Source: Hyphomicrobiales bacterium
GTDB taxonomy: Bacteria > Pseudomonadota > Alphaproteobacteria > Rhizobiales > Xanthobacteraceae
Direction: 5' to 3'
DNA length: 6,318 bases
Assembly (NCBI GenBank): GCA_016201085.1
Contig: JACQDO010000211.1
Location: 1 to 6,318, forward strand
Both the position numbers and the translations under genes were made by a program. How positions within the stretch are numbered: the first letter of the stretch is position 1; every line of letters starts with the position of its first letter. A model generated the notes under the pieces. It saw only the letters and a program-made list of their open reading frames with translations, did not search any database and was not told where the DNA came from. Positions 4,779-6,318 of this stretch are shown piece after piece.

Positions 4779-6318
4779 TTAAACCGTCACCTGCGTGCCG
4801 ACCTCGACCACCCGCCCGGTCGGAATTTGGAAATAGTCGGTGGCGTCGTTGGCGGCGCGCGTAAGCCCGATGAACAGGCGGTCCTGCCAGCGCGGCATGC
4901 CGGAATGGGCGGCCGGCTTGAGCGAACGGCGCGACAGGAAGAACGACGTCGCCATGATGTCGAACTGCCAGCCGAGCTTGCGTGCGATGGCCAGCGCCTT
5001 TGGCACGTTCGGTGTCTCCATGAAACCGAAGCGCAGCACCACGCGCGAGAAGGTCTTGCCCACCGGCTCGATGCGAACCCGCTCGGCCGGATCGACCCTT
5101 GGCATGTCGGCGGTTTCGACGGTGAGGATGACGTTCTTCTCGTGCAGCACCTTATAGTGCTTGAGACTGTGCAACAGCGCGGTCGGCGCGCTCGCCGGAT
5201 CGCTGGTGAGGAACACCGCGGTGCCCGGCACGCGCTGCGGCGGTTTCTTTTCCAGGCTCGCCACCAGGGATTCGAGCGGCGTTTCCAGGCGGCGGGTTTT
5301 TTCGAACAGCAGTCGCGAGCCGCGGCGCCAAGTATACATCACCAACATCACCAAGGCGCCCAAAGCCAACGGCATCCAGCCGCCCTCCACGATCTTGAGC
5401 AGGTTGGCGGCGAGGAAGGTGAGATCGATGAACAGGAACGGCAGCATCAGCGCCAGCACCCCAAGCAGCGGCCAGCGCCAGACCCGGCGTATCACGATGA
5501 TGGCCATCATGGCGGTGACCACCATGGTGCCGGTGACCGCGATGCCGTAGGCGGAAGCGAGCGCGCTCGACGAGCGGAACAGCGCCACCAGCAGAAGCAC
5601 GCCGACCAGCAGCAACGTGTTGACGCGCGGCATGAAGATCTGCCCGAACAGCGACTCCGAGGTGTGGCGGATTTCCAGGCGCGGCAGCAGGCCGAGCTGG
5701 ATCGCCTGCCGGGTGAGCGAATAGGCGCCGGTGATCACCGCCTGGCTTGCGATCACGGTGGCGGCGGTGGCGAGGATCACCATCGGCGGCAGCGTCCAGT
5801 CCGGATACAGCAGGAAGAGTGTGTTCTCGATCGACTTCGGGTTGGCCAGCACCAGCGCGCCCTGCCCGAGATAATTGATCAGCAGCGCCGGCAGCACCAC
5901 CACCAGCCAGGCAAAGCGGATCGGACCGCTGCCAAAATGGCCGAGATCGGCATAGAGCGCTTCAGCGCCGGTCACCACCAGGAACACGGCGCCGAGGGTG
6001 TAGAATCCGATCAGGCCGTGGTGCAGCAGAAAGTTCACCCCGTGATACGGATTGAAGGCCAGCAGCACCGTCCAGTTTTGTCCGATGTGCCAGAGCCCGG
6101 CGATGGTAATGGCTGCGAACCAAACCAGCGTGATCGGACCGAAGAAGGCGGCAACCTTGGCGGTGGCATCCTGAAACGGCTTGGAGGACCCCTGCCCTTC
6201 TTTATAAATACCGCGCACCAAATTGGGCATGAGCTGATGACGGCCCCAGGCTTTTTCGAGAGCGAGGCTCATTTCCCCGATAGTTGCGCCATTGCGCGCG
6301 GCCGCAATGCTTGCTTCG
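4779..6318 (-). CDS. kup: Kup-type K+ transporter lacking its first ~160 residues, fused in frame to other coding sequence; 5' end beyond window
   Basis: Kup proteins are inner-membrane potassium importers, normally about 620-640 residues with 12 membrane segments and a cytosolic tail. Here Kup similarity starts at residue ~33-38 (counting from an ATG at 6272) and runs to the end: [54 protein letters not shown], then the tail with [11 protein letters not shown] and [15 protein letters not shown]. The retained portion, about 460 residues, equals the matching part of E. coli Kup. Absent are the first ~160 residues, including the GDIGTSPLY and GEVVITPAISV segments, which carry ion-pathway residues. 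This is not due to the window edge: the 46 bases upstream of the ATG are also open and resemble another protein family (see 6144-6318). The ATG at 6272 has no good ribosome site. I regard potassium transport by this product as unlikely. The family assignment of the retained part is secure; whether it is expressed is unknown. Confidence 0.85.
   Translation of the reverse strand, partial: EASIAAARNGATIGEMSLALEKAWGRHQLMPNLVRGIYKEGQGSSKPFQDATAKVAAFFGPITLVWFAAITIAGLWHIGQNWTVLLAFNPYHGVNFLLHHGLIGFYTLGAVFLVVTGAEALYADLGHFGSGPIRFAWLVVVLPALLINYLGQGALVLANPKSIENTLFLLYPDWTLPPMVILATAATVIASQAVITGAYSLTRQAIQLGLLPRLEIRHTSESLFGQIFMPRVNTLLLVGVLLLVALFRSSSALASAYGIAVTGTMVVTAMMAIIVIRRVWRWPLLGVLALMLPFLFIDLTFLAANLLKIVEGGWMPLALGALVMLVMYTWRRGSRLLFEKTRRLETPLESLVASLEKKPPQRVPGTAVFLTSDPASAPTALLHSLKHYKVLHEKNVILTVETADMPRVDPAERVRIEPVGKTFSRVVLRFGFMETPNVPKALAIARKLGWQFDIMATSFFLSRRSLKPAAHSGMPRWQDRLFIGLTRAANDATDYFQIPTGRVVEVGTQVTV
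6144..6318 (-). pseudogene. Fragment resembling the end of a methylmalonyl-CoA mutase catalytic domain, joined to Kup
   Basis: The minus-strand frame in phase with Kup is open to the edge and reads [10 protein letters not shown], then [17 protein letters not shown], then LVRGIYKEG. From memory, the human mutase has TIGEITDALEKVFGEH followed by MVSGAYRQE at the same spacing, shortly before its B12-binding domain. B12-domain motifs (DGHDRG) do not follow; instead the frame passes through TAKVAAF (residues 37-43 from the ATG) into Kup. By my count 20 of 50 codons before residue 36 end in A or T, against 10 of 52 in the Kup codons that follow, consistent with two origins, though the sample is small. 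The fragment is too short to say which mutase subtype it is (methylmalonyl-, isobutyryl- or related acyl-CoA mutase). Confidence 0.65.

Noticed and set aside
6272..6318. Simple explanation that Kup is only cut off by the window edge
   Set aside because: The residues just before the Kup similarity, both inside and upstream of the ATG-initiated frame, do not resemble the Kup membrane segment expected there but match a mutase-like pattern.

Overview
The window looks like chromosome of a GC-rich alphaproteobacterium, most likely Hyphomicrobiales (Rhizobiales). I base this on the strong G/C bias at third codon positions and on the resemblance, from memory, of the acyltransferase, rhodanese and Kup proteins to those of Bradyrhizobium/Xanthobacteraceae relatives. 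No database search was possible. I see no tRNA, rRNA, CRISPR array, insertion sequence or phage gene.

Layout. At the left edge a probable minus-strand gene (1-91, 5' end only) diverges from an LpxL/HtrB-type lipid A acyltransferase (163-1104, +). Two G/C-rich hairpins lie between them, one covering the start codon of the edge gene. Next comes a phospholipase D superfamily protein of 670 residues (1188-3200, +). It has its own promoter-like sequence, a perfect AGGAGG ribosome site, and a lysine/alanine-rich tail like that of histone H1. It converges on a minus-strand block, separated by a short G/C-only dyad at 3216-3247. In transcription order the block is a Kup-type potassium transporter segment (ends at 4779), a single-domain rhodanese (4711-4373), and a PotF-like putrescine-binding periplasmic protein (4350-3250). 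The gaps of 67 and 22 bases make co-transcription possible. No polyamine permease or ATPase gene is in the window.

The most unusual point is at the right edge. The Kup frame does not begin with the Kup amino terminus. Kup homology starts only around residue 33 of the ATG-initiated frame, which corresponds to roughly residue 160 of E. coli Kup. The sequence before it, open to the window edge, reads like the end of the catalytic domain of a methylmalonyl-CoA mutase. The two are joined in frame near a stretch (TAKVAAF) that would fit either family. This is either a real gene-fusing deletion or rearrangement, or a chimeric assembly. In either case the Kup part lacks its first four or so membrane segments and should not be annotated as an intact transporter.

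Functionally the genes are a mixed set: outer-membrane lipid A maturation, a PLD-type enzyme of unknown substrate, sulfur transfer and polyamine capture. I see no convincing new multi-gene system.
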